NCBI GenBank assembly: GCA_032622095.1
Contig: CP136069.1
Coordinates: forward strand, 160,323,043 to 160,387,042
Origin: Siphonodentalium dalli
Lineage: Eukaryota > Mollusca > Scaphopoda > Gadilida > Siphonodentaliidae
Reading direction: 5' to 3'
Length of the DNA stretch: 64,000 bases
Below the pieces are notes generated by a model. That model ran no database searches. It was given only the letters and a program-made list of their open reading frames with translations, and had not been told where the DNA came from. The position numbers were made by a program, and so were the translations under genes. This document shows, one piece after another, positions 24,147-36,097 of the stretch (position 1 is the stretch's first letter; the number at the start of each line of letters is the position of its first letter).

Positions 24147-24533
24147 ACTAATTGGGGAACGGAAGCGGGTGAGCCAACTCGTCGTCTCGAAGTGTCATCA
24201 TTCACAGCACGTGACTGGCGCGACATATTGTCGAAGTCGTCTGCAGCGAACAGTGACTTAGTTCAGTTGAACCTTCAAATGATGTATATATAATTTGGAA
24301 GAGGGATATGATATATATGTCGATGGTTAAACAACATATCGACCCCCCCTGTTGGCACAGGAATTAACCATTGGTAGAGCAGTTTGGTAGAGCAATTTTG
24401 TGGTTTGGTCTATAGTATGACATTATATTTAATGCGTTTCTGACACTATAGTTACGAAAACACAAGACTTAAAGGCGATTTCCCTGCTAGTCGGATATGA
24501 CGGTTTTCTGCCCCAGACGTTCTGAAAGAAAAG

Positions 24534-25250
24534 GGGCACTTTTTTTTATAGGAACGGGCTCTGTCCGTCCGTTCGTCCGTCCGTCACACTTTTTAGTACC
24601 TTCATGGTGTAATCATCTCCCCCTACAGATTTCATCCCAGAGATTGAAACATCAGAATATTGTTGAAGATGTGCAACATGTATATAGATGACGCAAAAAA
24701 TATTTTTTGACGGAGTTATTAACCCTTTCGACTTACCTTCATGGTGTAATCAACTCCTCCTACAGTTTTCATCCTAGAGATTTGAAACTTAAGCCTATTG
24801 TTGCCCATATATTGAAGATGTGCAACATGTATATATATGACGGAATGTTTTTTACGGAGCTATTAACCCTATCAAAATTTAAACATATTTAATAATTTTC
24901 TGTATGAGGGTACCTTCATGGTGTAATCAACTCCTCCTACAGTTTTGAAAGAAAGGGGGGACTATAGAAACGGGCTCCGTCCGTTCATTCGTCCGTCCAC
25001 CCTGACATTTATCCGTCCGTTTTTCGTTCGCCCCGGACTCACTCGTCCATAATTCGTGGGGTTCAATTGGAGACCGTTTTCCGATGGTGTGGACTTCTGC
25101 ATATGTTCACTTGGGGTATAACTGGTGGTACTTGTGGGGTGCCTATACTCGTCCAGATATGTGCATACGTTCATCAAAGTATTGTTATAGAATGAGAATT
25201 TGTATATCTCGTGGCAGTTAGGTAGCAATCTTTCGGCCAAGGTTCAAAAT
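24534..25250. repeat. Interspersed repeat with (GTCC)n tracts
   Basis: Contains GTCCGTCCGTTCGTCCGTCC, then repeated TACCTTCATGGTGTAATCA and CTCCTACAG blocks (about 24597, 24738, 24910), and GAAGATGTGCAACATGTATA twice. The same words occur in the same order at 56915-57290. Family unidentified; probably a non-autonomous transposon. Confidence 0.55.
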
Positions 25251-25546
25251 AGTGAACTATGGAGAGGATATCCGATTTCATGATGGGTCTGTTATAAATA
25301 ACTGCACACTAAATCAACATATTTGCAATGCAATTGCGTTCCATATTCCAAGTAACAACTTGTCAGCTAGTATACAGTTACCAAAGGGTTAAACTATAGA
25401 TGTTGTTTAGTATTGACATTTTTCAAGAATTTACTTGTGGGGTGCAGCGCACAAATCGTCAGAAGAATAGAAATCATCCAACAATTCCCATTTTGAGGCT
25501 CTCCGTCCGTACTTGTGCATATCATCAGCGTTATAACAGCGTTTAA

Positions 25547-26008
25547 GGCCCACTTAATGTTCGACCCCCACCCAGATCACATTATATAAAATATATGCCA
25601 TACTATATATATATACCACTTGAAAGCTCTAAAATATTGTATTATCAACTTATCCGGTGTAATAAACTGTGAACATGTTGCTTTTGTTGAGGTACCGACG
25701 TGTTTTCTGTTGTGTGCTTAAGTTTCATCTGGACTGTACTGCAAAGTCTATTATTTTCAATGGAAGGGGAATAACTCTATATGTTAGTTTGAATTCTGTT
25801 GCATTCTGGGACCAGAGCGGGGAAAAATGTTTTTATGATTTCAGCTATATTCTATTACTCTATATATATGGGCCCCTTCTGAGACACAGACGTTCCAAAT
25901 AGTGATAATAATAGTATTTTAATCATATGTTAGGTCATAGATTGTTATTAAAACCGTATATCAAGACAATATAAAAATATAATCTGTGACTCGAAAATTA
26001 AATGGGCC
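25547..26008. mobile_element. TTAA-flanked MITE (AGGCCCACTTAATTTTCGA family)
   Basis: Left end TTTAAGGCCCACTTAATG, right end CGAAAATTAAATGGGCC then TTTAA. The interior is collinear with 22886-23332 (GGTGTAATAAACTGTGAACA, CTGCAAAGTCTATTATTTTC). A third good copy is at 44534-44886. Confidence 0.75.
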
Positions 26009-26012
26009 TTTA

Positions 26013-26840
26013 AGCTCTCTAAAGTATATAATTTTATATAGGAGATATAGCACAGTAGCAATGTTATATTTTATGCCTCCGAAACATGCCGAGCATTGCC
26101 CTTTGAACATGCTTGGGACTATACAACACACCAGGCGCCTATTTTTAGAAGCAAATTAGATTTTTGCACTGTCTCAAAAATCAAATTTATATCATTTTAG
26201 TTTGGTCTCGAGTACAAACATTGTATATTCACACTCAAACGCCATTCAATGTCGTCATTTTATACACCAATCTTTAATATGTGATAAAAACAATATATAA
26301 AGAACCCACAAGTAACACACCAATTTTCGGCTGAAAATCTATTTTTTTTTTTTAGAATTTTCTACTTTCAACATAATTCAGCAAGTAACATTACAGCAGT
26401 TACTATCACAACACCTTTCTCTGTGTATCCGGAATAGTTTTTAACTACAATGTCGAAATTCTGACATGAGAAAAGTTGAGGTGAGCATTCTAACAACAAA
26501 AAAAAAACCCCACAATTCTTCACAATTACATAATTTACAGGATTGTTCTGCATATGCGCATATCAATATGCTGCTCGAATGACTTCAACGATTCCACACA
26601 TATGCGTCGGTCGGGGCAGATATTCCAAACGGGGGCATCTCGATCTGCCGACGGCTAATGTTTCCGGGGTTACCTGCACGAGGTGTCGATAATCCCTATA
26701 GTTCAATCGTTTGCCGCTTATAGTCTATTCCTCATTTCTTTTGGGGTTTTAATGGTTTGTCCTCTTTGCTTTTGGGGTTTTAATGATTTGGGGTTTTGAA
26801 ACTTTGGCATTGATTCAATGTTGATGTTAGGAAATAATCT
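26013..26840. other. No gene recognised
   Basis: AT-rich non-coding stretch with a poly-T run near 26340. No supported exon. Confidence 0.4.
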
Positions 26841-26849
26841 GTGTCATGT

Positions 26850-27360
26850 TTTATTTATTTATTTATATATTTTTGCAAAATAGTTAATAAAATTTATACA
26901 ATGAGATAACAGACATAGCAAATACACGACAATAGTTTAACAAAAAACTCAATGGCGAACTAATTCAGCGATAGAATCCAATTATTACGCCACATGGTGG
27001 TGTATCTAGTTTCGGTGATTTTGATATTGTGTGCTGGACTGGACGAATGTATTCTTGGAGATTTATTTTGTACCTTACTCAATCGTACCGATAGAATCAC
27101 GTAGATGCTGAAATTGTAAAGTTAACGGCACCGGTGTATAATATGTTTTTGAACATATGATAAATCGTATCCATAGGGTCAGGATAGGCTGAAATTGTAA
27201 ACTTAAAGTCATCGGTGTAATAATATGTTGTTGAAAATATAAATAATCTGATAGCCTGAAAATAATGTATCACCCATTGGAAGCCCCTGGTGTATTCTTG
27301 GATATTTTTATTTGTACCTTATTCAATCGTACCGATAGAATCACGTAGATGCTTAAATTA
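26850..27360. repeat. Local tandem and direct repeats
   Basis: A 50-base block containing CAATCGTACCGATAGAATCAC is present at about 27084 and 27327. Between them, a block of about 70 bases containing GCTGAAATTGTAAA and CGGTGTA is repeated in tandem at about 27110 and 27189. An ATTT run lies at the left edge. No coding signal. Confidence 0.55.
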
Positions 27361-27731
27361 CTTGTTTAAACGCAATTGTTATCAAAATATTTTATGTATT
27401 TTTTATAATTTCTATTTATATGTAATACTATAATCTTGGTGGCGTTACCATTTCTGACTATGGTTTTCTTGTTCTAGAATGCCAATCTGGTTCTCACTGA
27501 ATCAGTACTCTCTTGAAATGTGGAAGAGACGCGTTCACCGCCCGATATTGTCTCCTTTGTGGTTGAACCCTGCCGCCGGCAATAAGTTGCAGTATATGGT
27601 CTATTATGTGTATGCCTGCACTTTCTTAATGTGGTGGATCATGTTTGTATATGTTTGGTGTTGATACTGCTATTAAACCTTGAAGCTTTCTGTACTATAT
27701 CAAAGACTGAATAATCAATATTATCAAATGG

Positions 27732-27800
27732 GACGCTCTTTATGGTCTGCCATTTTGTTTAATTTCCGAAGAATGGACGCTCTTTATAAGATTGCGTGTA
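27732..27800. repeat. Two GACGCTCTTTAT motifs, 44 bases apart
   Basis: GGACGCTCTTTATGG at about 27731 and GGACGCTCTTTATAAG at about 27775. Each is a complement-strand instance of the AATAAAGAGCGTT motif found across the window. Confidence 0.5.
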
Positions 27801-27858
27801 TGATACCTGTAGGACAAGTAATAATAAGAAAATACATTTGTCGTATCTGGTCGGAATC

Positions 27859-28038
27859 AGCTAGATGATTGTGTCGATTCTTTGCAGAACAATCTATGTC
27901 GTTCTTTGTGTTGATGGGGGCACCACATTCATTCGTACAATACACCCAGTGGACATTTTCGGATCGACTTAATTTGATGCGGAATTTGAAGTCGTTGAAA
28001 ACCAGGTGCTTGCCTCCTCGACCTTTGGGGTGAAGAAT
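27859..28038 (-). CDS. FLYWCH-type zinc-finger segment (partial gene or remnant)
   Basis: The minus-strand frame (open from about 28050 to 27784) carries one FLYWCH module: GRGGKHLVFNDFKF, then ENVHWVYC, a second cysteine four residues on (C38 and C42 of the open frame), and a closing RHNH (H60 and H62). The order aromatic/GG-L-F-WxC-C-HxH and the spacing fit the FLYWCH zinc-binding family. This domain binds DNA in chromatin proteins and is common in Mutator-like transposases. No start codon is evident in a good context; a YYYYACAG acceptor-like string follows the domain. It could be an internal exon of a host gene or a transposase relic; no transposase core is visible nearby. Confidence 0.55.
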
Positions 28039-28139
28039 ACAATTACTCAATAACTTACCATGACGAAGATAGGAAATTGAATATGATCAACTTTGGGGAG
28101 ACATAGGGCTTTTATAGCTCAATACGAATCGCCGTTAAT

Positions 28140-28640
28140 AATAATAATAATTCCAAAGACCGGTTGTCGGATCTGAATGAAATTTGGTATGGACGAGGGC
28201 ATTCAACGGAGTTTTCAATTTTTTTCTTCTTCGGATTTTCAGTTCTAGAGTTGTTCATCTTTGTTTATCTGGAAATGTTGATTTTTTTGTCTGTCCGAGC
28301 ACATATCTTCACCACCTGTTGACGAATGAAATTTGAATGAAATGAATGAATGAAATTTGGTATGGATGTTCACTACTATATATGAGGGCAGTCAGTTGAT
28401 TGGTCAATAGTTTTTTTTTTTCTTTTTTTTTTCGATCTTGAGATATTCATCTTTGTTTATTTGGAAGTGTTGGTTTTTTTCCGTATCTCCACCACCATTT
28501 GACGGATATAAATGGAATGTGGTATGAATGTTCATTACTATGGTGGCAATCAATAGAGTATCCAGTCGTGTTGTTAATGTTGTTGTTTGTCGTTGTTGTA
28601 ACTTGTTTATTTTTCTTCATATGAAAATGTTATATGAAAA
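28140..28640. repeat. Repeat units related to 36900-37930
   Basis: Three to four degraded tandem units, each with TGAATGAAATTTGGTATGGA, TTCATCTTTGTTTATCTGGA and GTCCGAGCACATATCT-like blocks. This is the complement of the unit tandemly repeated at 36900-37930, so the family is dispersed. No coding potential. Confidence 0.6.
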
Positions 28641-28644
28641 TGTT

Positions 28645-29600
28645 TTTCCCGTCCGAGCAGATATCTCAACCATACTTTGTCGGTTCGAATTTGCCACGGT
28701 GGGGTAGACCAGCACCGCCGATGCAACCTCATGCGCATGTTCACAAATGAATACGAAAAATGTTATCGGGTCTATTGTATAGCATAGATGTATATATGCA
28801 ACACTGTAGACGCCTTTTCCCACTGAAACCGTAGCCTCATCCCACAGTTATTTTTCCGGTAAATTATTTTGACCGGTAACGCAAATCTCAGATGAATCAT
28901 GTAAGTTTTCTTAAATATAGACACTCCATATATAGCAAACAAACAGTTGCTATTTGTTTAGTATTCATTCATGGCCACAATGGTAAAGTTGATGATAACG
29001 GAGAACAATGATTTTAAAGTTTAAAATAGCGCCAGTTTGGTTTGGATTTCCCAATGAAAATCCATGCGCACAATTACACATCCAGCAATGGACGTACCTC
29101 TTGTCATAACACAGAGCTATAACTCTGAAAAAGTTTGAAGAAAACATCGTCAGATCTAAGTTCAATTGTAAATATTTACTACTCGATTCGGGACGAATCT
29201 ATCATCGATGAACTAACGAAAATGATTTCTCTATCGACAGTCACAGCATTTAGTTAATATATACATACATAATAAGAATGGTGTGTGTTGTCAAATGGGG
29301 ATCCACTATTTGTAAAAAATACTACTTTGCACAAGAGTATTCTCTATTTCTATTTGATCACCTACCGGAGTGTTTCACATCACTTTAAAGGCCCGTTTAA
29401 TGTTCGAGTCACCGAATATTTTTTCATATATGACAAGAAACGTGGCCAACAGAAAAGAGCAGCAGTCTCTGCTAATATAAGGAGTGTTGTATGCCTTGGG
29501 GAGTGTGGTGAAGAAAATACAGTACTCACATTTTGTCAAAACATCATGTGTACCAACAAAGAGTACACCCAGATCTACTTCTGCACATACAATACGCCCT
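28645..29600. other. No gene recognised
   Basis: The frame at 29285-29608 on the plus strand (107 codons) is open but shows no domain. AAAGGCCCGTTTAATGTTCGA at about 29390 resembles one end of the AGGCCCACTTAATTTTCGA family, without a partner end that I can see. Confidence 0.4.
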
Positions 29601-29601
29601 G

Positions 29602-29823
29602 TCACTAACTCGCGGCCATATTGGATTCACCGGGTCCGGTTCTGTGGTTTCATAGATTCACCAGCCCCGGTTCCGTGGTTTTACTGCTACACGCAGGTCA
29701 AAGTTTTGGAGTAGCATTTCCATATATGGAGCTTTTGAATTATTCATTACTTCCATATATGGAAAGCTAAGTAAAACCACGGATCCGGACCTGGTAGATC
29801 CAATATGGCCGCGATTTAGTGAT
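29602..29823. mobile_element. Foldback element with about 50-base arms
   Basis: TCACTAACTCGCGGCCATAT onward (29602-29655) is reverse-complemented at about 29772-29823 (ending ATGGCCGCGATTTAGTGA). A second, inner pair of TTCCATATATGGA palindromes lies between. No coding capacity and no obvious target duplication. Probably a MITE. Confidence 0.6.
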
Positions 29824-30129
29824 AAGGCATATGAATGACGTCTAAGGACACATAAATTGGGATGTGAAGTTGATGATATAAACATCCATATATAGAAGAC
29901 GGCGAGGACCAAGTTACAGTTGGTATATGGAGATTGGTTGACAAAATAATTATATCTTCCCCGGCATAGTACTAAATACGTCATGTTGTATACACGCTAT
30001 ATACCTACCGACCAATATATTTACGAGCCTGGTCATGAGAAACTCAGCAGCAAGATATATTATAAATGGTATATAACACTTTATATATAAGTTGAACATA
30101 TGATTATTCAACAAAAAGTTAGGGATTAA

Positions 30130-30552
30130 AGATGCATATAATCCGAATAAACGCTCCCAAATTACTATTTCTTTGGCTTCGGGGGTAAAACAATATTTGA
30201 TTCGAGTCGAGGAAGTTCAGAGTGATTAGATATCGAATTTTTGAAATTTGTTATGTAAAGTTTTGGCGGCCTGGCAAATAATCGACAAGCCGACGGTCTC
30301 GGACTAAATTGCGGATGAAGATGGATAGCTAAAAAATCAAATGGCTTTGGTGTTAGATATTTTACAATCCGGCCAAATTTCGTTTAACAAAATGTTGATA
30401 AATAACACGTTTTGGGCAATTTTATACTATAGTTGACTGTGGTTAGCATTATTTTTAGCCAAATAATCGATTCTGATAACTGAAGCGGCATTTAAAAAAA
30501 TGTTGTTGTTGTTGGGACCTGATGATATGGGGATCATGGAATCGGATTGAGT
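30130..30552. mobile_element. Degraded TTAA MITE (AGGTACTCAATCC family)
   Basis: The right end GGATTGAGTACCTTTAG and the blocks TTACTATTTC, TTGGCTTCGGGGGT and TTGATTCGAGTCGAGGAAG match the intact copy at 10462-10940. The left end (TTAAAGATGCATATAATCCG) has drifted. Confidence 0.6.
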
Positions 30553-30678
30553 ACCTTTAGCTTCATAGTTGGTAGACCATATCAATCATTCTTGCTCCTC
30601 TCGAGTACCACTTCCAGTCAGGATCTTGATTTTTAATTAGCTCTCTCAGTTTGCTTGGGTTCTCCACCTAATATCCAA

Positions 30679-32292
30679 AGTCGTTATTTCGTGAGAGAAT
30701 CTGGATTCAGAATCCGAATCCGATTACGGGATGGGGCTGTCGAGATTACACGGATTCTAGGTCAAATTTTGAAATCCACGTGATCGCCGGTACTAGGTTT
30801 AATGTTCTCCCAGCGTCAAACATGGCTCATGCATTTGACACAAGTATCATTTGTATCTAAAATTTATAATGTTCATGTTTGTTTGTGAAAGTCAAGCTTT
30901 TCTTCTATATGTATATATATGGCACCTAATTAGCTGCCAATCCGACTTAATCGCATTTTATTTCTCAAGTTAAAGTGTGTTTATATGATGAGGGCACGCA
31001 TGTCTGACAGCTCTAGATCTCCTGAATCAAATTCCAAAGACGCTGTAGAGAACACACGAAACTTGTCAGTTGTACAGGGACGTGGGGCCAGAGGTTGGTT
31101 GTGGTGTCCCCCCCCCGAACTATGGTACATTTCCAACAGAAGGAAATTTCATGCCTGACACAACATTAGTTGAACATTAATATGACATCATATATAGGTT
31201 GGAATTGTTCTCATTGTTTGATTTTCCAACCAGTTATAGTTGGTAATTTTCTAATTTTCGGGTGTTTCAGGTTGGATATTTCCAAGGGTGTGCAAATGGA
31301 ATTCTGCGAACCAGTGAGTTTGATGTTTGGTTCAATGGGGGTGGGGTGCAGTTGTCCGGAAATTTGAAGGTGCGCCCCCATGGAAATCCTATAGCCACGT
31401 CCCTTGACCGTGTACGTGTGGGTATTTAATCAAATACATTGACATTTCCACTATATAATCCTGATATCCTAGAATAAGCTTTACATTTGTGTTTGTGCGA
31501 TTGGGAGATGTAGCTCACATGCGACCAAGAGATCCCAATATTAGCTAAATGGGCAAAGCTTTATTTTCCAACAAATGCACCCGTGTTTCGGCACTACAGA
31601 GACTATTGTGTGAAGCGACTGCATTTAATGAAACAACCCATTTTAAATATGAAACTGTTATAAGACTAGGTACGCACATACGTGTATCTGATAATCCATA
31701 GATATAATAGAATCCTACTATTTATAGAATAAGAAGGTACATATAATTACGAACAAAGCAGAAGACATATCCATGCAGGTTCACGTGAATTCGGTGAATG
31801 GTGACGTTATCTGCCGAATTTGAAAACGACATGAGTTCGGGCGGTATATTGTGGATGGAATTATGAAATGAACATGATGAAAGTGACAATGAGATTTACA
31901 AGGATTTGCTTCAAGTTCGCCATCAACCGATTTGCCCCCCAGCGTTACTATCAATACCCTTATTATTTGGTTAATTTCAGTAAAATTCTCACCGTTACAC
32001 TCGATAACACAAATTTGTCTCCGCATTTAAATTTTGTTTTAATGCCGATCGTTTATATTCTGCAAAATATTGTAACCAAAGGACGGATTCTTATGTTTTA
32101 TTGTGTTTTTAAACTCCCGATGTTGTGAAATCTCGGTTTTTTACATTATGAATGTTCTGATTCCGATTACGGAATCGGAATCCAGATTACGACGAAATAA
32201 CGATTACGGTCTGTTCGTTTACTGAACCACGTCGTATACGCACGGAGTGTAATCTGTAATCTGAATCCAAATTCTCCCACGAAATAACGACT
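30679..32292. mobile_element. DNA-transposon-like element with terminal inverted repeats
   Basis: AGTCGTTATTTCGTGAGAGA followed by ATCTGGATTCAGA at the left is mirrored by the right end (complement of TGAATCCAAATTCTCCCACG then AAATAACGACT). Subterminal GAATCCGAATCCGATTACGG words also recur inverted near 32160. The interior lacks a transposase frame and contains another element (31075-31406). Superfamily not assigned. Confidence 0.5.
31075..31406. mobile_element. hAT-like MITE
   Basis: Short inverted ends CAGGGACGTGG and CCACGTCCCTTG resemble hAT termini (CAGGG...). Interior words such as GTGCAGTTGTCCGGAAATTTG match, in complement, the fragment near 18655-18730. No clean 8-base target duplication is visible. 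It is nested in 30679-32292. Confidence 0.45.
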
Positions 32293-32299
32293 CTGGAGA

Positions 32300-33120
32300 T
32301 CAGTGATTCGAGATGATTACTCCTTTTCCTGATAACATAGACATTGGTTCATGCAGTTTGTGGTGAACACACTTTGGCTTAGTGTTACTTGCATTAATAA
32401 AGCCACGTTTCATTATGACGGCTATTAACACATTCGTTTGAATATACAATAATTGGCGCGGCAACAAGAACACTGCAGATATTACCACAACGCACAAACC
32501 GTTGACCCAACACAATCACCCAGTCCGAGATATGAACAAACATATATTCAAATAGAACATGGCCAATGGTTGGCCTTTATATGCCGTGGAAAAAGCTGTT
32601 GATATGTTGTCTATAATAACCATTCTTGGGGTGGGTGTATACGTATATATGAATAACAAAGGGTATTCCAGCATCACGAAGCCGTCATGTAGTTTTATAA
32701 GCACCATGCATGTAGTACATTGAACACTTTGGACACGAATATTCTAAATGGTGTTTCGTGTGTCCCTAGGCAAACATAAAATGTAGAATTTCCAATGGCA
32801 TCCCCTTCTTGGATATGTTGAACCAGACCCAAATTATAAGTTCGGTACATTGCATTGGTATCCACAGGTTGAAAATTTGAAACGGTGCATGTACCTCACG
32901 CACTCCAAAACCGACCTATCACCCCTCCTATACAGTTTATAAATTGTCAGACTGATACCCATTTTAGTCAAAAATATCGATATAAATTTGTAAAATCCAA
33001 CGCCTGACTCAAAAATTAAGTTTGAAATTTCACGCCAAAGGTTGTATTTGTTCTGATAGTTGGATTTTCAAATCGTCATTTTGTGTGAAATTTTTTGTTT
33101 TAGGCCAAAAGTCGACTTAC
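32300..33120. other. No gene recognised
   Basis: AT-rich intergenic DNA. It lies downstream of the claudin-like gene's last exon (the gene is on the minus strand) and could include 3' untranslated sequence near 33300. Confidence 0.35.
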
Positions 33121-33125
33121 TTTAA

Positions 33126-33246
33126 CCCTTCTCTGACTGGAGCTTCCTGATTTTTTTGGAAAACCCTGTGCCAATGCATTCTCTTATATATGCGAGGCTC
33201 CCATAGCTAGGAGGCCTCACACAGTGCAGCTCCCGTCATGCAATGG
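33126..33246. mobile_element. Decayed piggyBac-type MITE with half palindrome
   Basis: TTAA at 33122-33125 then CCCTTCTCTGAC; right end AGCTCCCGTCATGCAATGG then TTAA at 33247-33250. It keeps only one half of the palindromic core (CCCTGTGCCAATGCATTCTC, TATATATGCGAGG at about 33164-33197), so it has deleted across the hairpin. Confidence 0.55.
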
Positions 33247-33290
33247 TTAAAATACTTGTAACTTGGAAATTTGGTCTGCTTCAAGAAGTG

Positions 33291-33311
33291 GGGGGGGGGG
33301 GGGGGGGGGGG
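33291..33311. repeat. Poly-G run (about 21)
   Basis: An uninterrupted G tract just downstream of the claudin-like stop codon. Length is likely unreliable. Confidence 0.7.
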
Positions 33312-33354
33312 TGCTGTTGCGCTTACTTTTCGGTTCACCTTGATCATGTTTTAA

Positions 33355-33557
33355 CTATGTAGGCTGTACATTGCTTTGATATTGTACGGTATGTGTGGCT
33401 GATGAATTTCTTTTCCGCTGAAGAACGAACAGAAGACAGAGAAATATAAATTCAGCTCCGAAGATTAAACAGGCGAAAATTGCTAATCCAAATGCAGCAT
33501 GGAAATACCTCTGCATCATCGCTCCATAGACAACTACTCCAATGAAGATGCACAAAG
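33355..33557 (-). CDS. Claudin-like gene, terminal exon 3
   Basis: 203 bases after a strong pyrimidine-rich acceptor (TTTTCTCGTTTTTCTCTGCAG region) to a TAG stop. It completes the third helix (LCIFIGVVVYG), the second loop (AMMQRYFHA) and the fourth helix (FGLAIFACLIFGAEFIFLCL). The phase and hydrophobic register fit exon 2, which supports the 19.6-kb intron between them. A closer alternative terminal exon was not found. Confidence 0.8.
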
Positions 33558-36056
33558 CTGCAGAGAAAAACGAGAAAACTTCAATCCATCTGGTTAAAGA
33601 TAGCGTATCTCACCCTGGCCACATTTACAATTTAAAAAAAAATAAAAAATCGATTTCTAGACTACATATTATATTATTATACTAGCAGGTTAGCCCGCCA
33701 CTGGCGGCGTTCGTCAGAAACATGACAATTTAAAAAAAATTAAATTATTTTTTTAAATTAATTTAATTTTTTGTTTTTCAATGAGTTAATGATGAGCCCG
33801 ACGTTGTCCGGGCTATTCCAAAACCAAATTTCAAGTCGATAGCTCCACCCGTTTCCGAGATCTCGTCTGCCGGGATTTCTGAGAAGCAGTATGCCTATAG
33901 GAATCACGGAACTAAATGGTTTCCCATAGGCGACAGTGTTAACGTTTCCGCCAAATTCACTGAATTGAAGCCTGCAGGCCATACCAGTGATGTTTACCCA
34001 GCTAGATTGACACCAGTTGATCACGAAAATGCAAGAAAAATCATAGGTCATATGTTTACTTTTTAAAATAAATCCTCAAGTGTACGACAGGGCTATCCCA
34101 CAACTACAGCAGCTAGTTAAATATATTTCCCGCTCACAAATATCCATTCCCCCATTCATTCGCCAGTTTAAGTTATTCAGATATTATGTACGAATCAAAT
34201 AAACGCGATGTCATCCTTTAATAACGTGCCGCATGTATCAGGTGAAGGTCATTCTTCAGTAACCTTCACGGTGTACTCGCTCCCCGACTCTAGAACACAT
34301 TTAGCTCCCTGATTCCTATATATATGTATATGTGTGAAACACAGCGTTTCTTATAGTATTTTATCCAAATATAGACCTTACTGAAATCAAAAATGGATTA
34401 TATTTAGCAGTAGTGGTTTATTTGTTCAATATGAGGCATCCTGAAAATTAGTGTCAATCTTCAAAATAAAGCCAAAAAAATTTACTAGCTGATGCATTTC
34501 GTATAACTAAAATATGCCCTTATATACCATAATATTACTAAATTGAAGAGGAAATGTTAATATACATTTTGAGAGGGATATATTGTCCAATTTTAACCCT
34601 TTTCATGCAGAATTTGGCAATTTATAATAAACATTTGCCAAAATTAGCAAAAAATAAAAATAAAAAATACTTTAATAGCAATATAAAGCAACCATATGTC
34701 AATTTAAATATGTAAACATAATGTTACAACACCAGACACAGCCTCAGGCATGAAATTTTATCAGATGGCAGGGCATACTGTCTGTTTAACAAACCTGCCA
34801 TGACAGTTTTGCACGACAGTATCTCTAGTGGTGATGCCACCACCCCCCCCCCCCGACATGGGGTGGGGCTACGGTCCCCGATAAGGCTACTGGGTGCCGG
34901 AAAAGCTTAATTGGGTCAGCTACCACCTTTTCCCAATGGGGGGGGGGTGGTAACACTCCTCAAAATTGTGGAGAGGGGGGCTTTAGACCCCCTGACCCCT
35001 TAATGGTACCCGATGTCCATGAACAATTCCCAGATTTATCATTTTCTTTACTATCTACAGGCGAATCCATGCGTTTCTTCTTTAAATATGTCCAAAATGT
35101 GGTCATTATCATTTGAAAATAAGAAATTCGGGAATTAGCAACTTATCATGGCGAGACGTGAAATTTCGTAAAATTCAAATTTGTCTTATAGGAATCACGG
35201 AACTAAATGGTTTCCCATAGGTGACCGTGTTAACGTTTCAGCCAAATTCACTGAATTGAAGCCTGCAGGCCATACCAGTGATGTATACCCAGCTAGATTG
35301 ACACCAGTTGATCACGAAAATGCAAGAAAAATCATAGGTCATGTGTTTACTTTTTAAAATAAATCCTCAAGTGTACGACAGGGCTATCACACAGCCAAAT
35401 TTGATCTGGAAAAACCCACAACTACAGCAGCTAGTTAAATATATTTCCCGCTCACAAATATCCATTCCCCCATTCATTCGCCAGTTTAAGTTATTCAGAT
35501 ATTATGTACGAATCAAATAAACGCGATGTCAACCTTTAATAACGTGTCGCATGTATCAGGTGAAGGTCATTCTTCAGTTACCTTCACCTTTAGCATTCCA
35601 CGGTGTACTCGCTCCCCGACTCTAGAACACATTTAGCTCCCTGATTCCTATATCCACACTAACTACCCCCCTAAGCCCTGACCTAAGTGTCATGCATACT
35701 ATAACAATGATGCTGAACACTTTGAGGCAATTATATTGCAGAAATGTTGTAAGAGTACTATGGCATCCAATAAATCTCCCCGCATAGGAAACCACCCAAA
35801 ATCCCGTATATCTCTCTGCAGATACTAATAACGTTGAATGGTAAACAAACGCTCTTTATAGCGATGCGTCAAAACAAACGCTCATTAAATATCAACGCTA
35901 TTAACCCCGAAGTGCCGATTGCGGTGATTTTGATGATTGGGAAGGGAGAAACGGTGCCCTGAGCTTCTCCAATACGCGACCACGGCGGTGTCCGTGGGTT
36001 TTTACACTAACATACGAAATTTGAGCTCGATGGGTGCAGTCGTTTTCGATTCTATA

Positions 36057-36097
<41 letters not shown>

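Noticed and set aside
27479-27664. Possible exon after TTTTCTTGTTCTAG
   Set aside because: The acceptor-like string is good, but the 61-codon frame has no family resemblance and no donor or partner exon was found.
34590-34770. A further TTAA element starting TTAACCCTTTTCATGC
   Set aside because: Only a vague right partner (GGCATGAAATTTTATC) exists and the core is absent; mentioned only as a degraded candidate.
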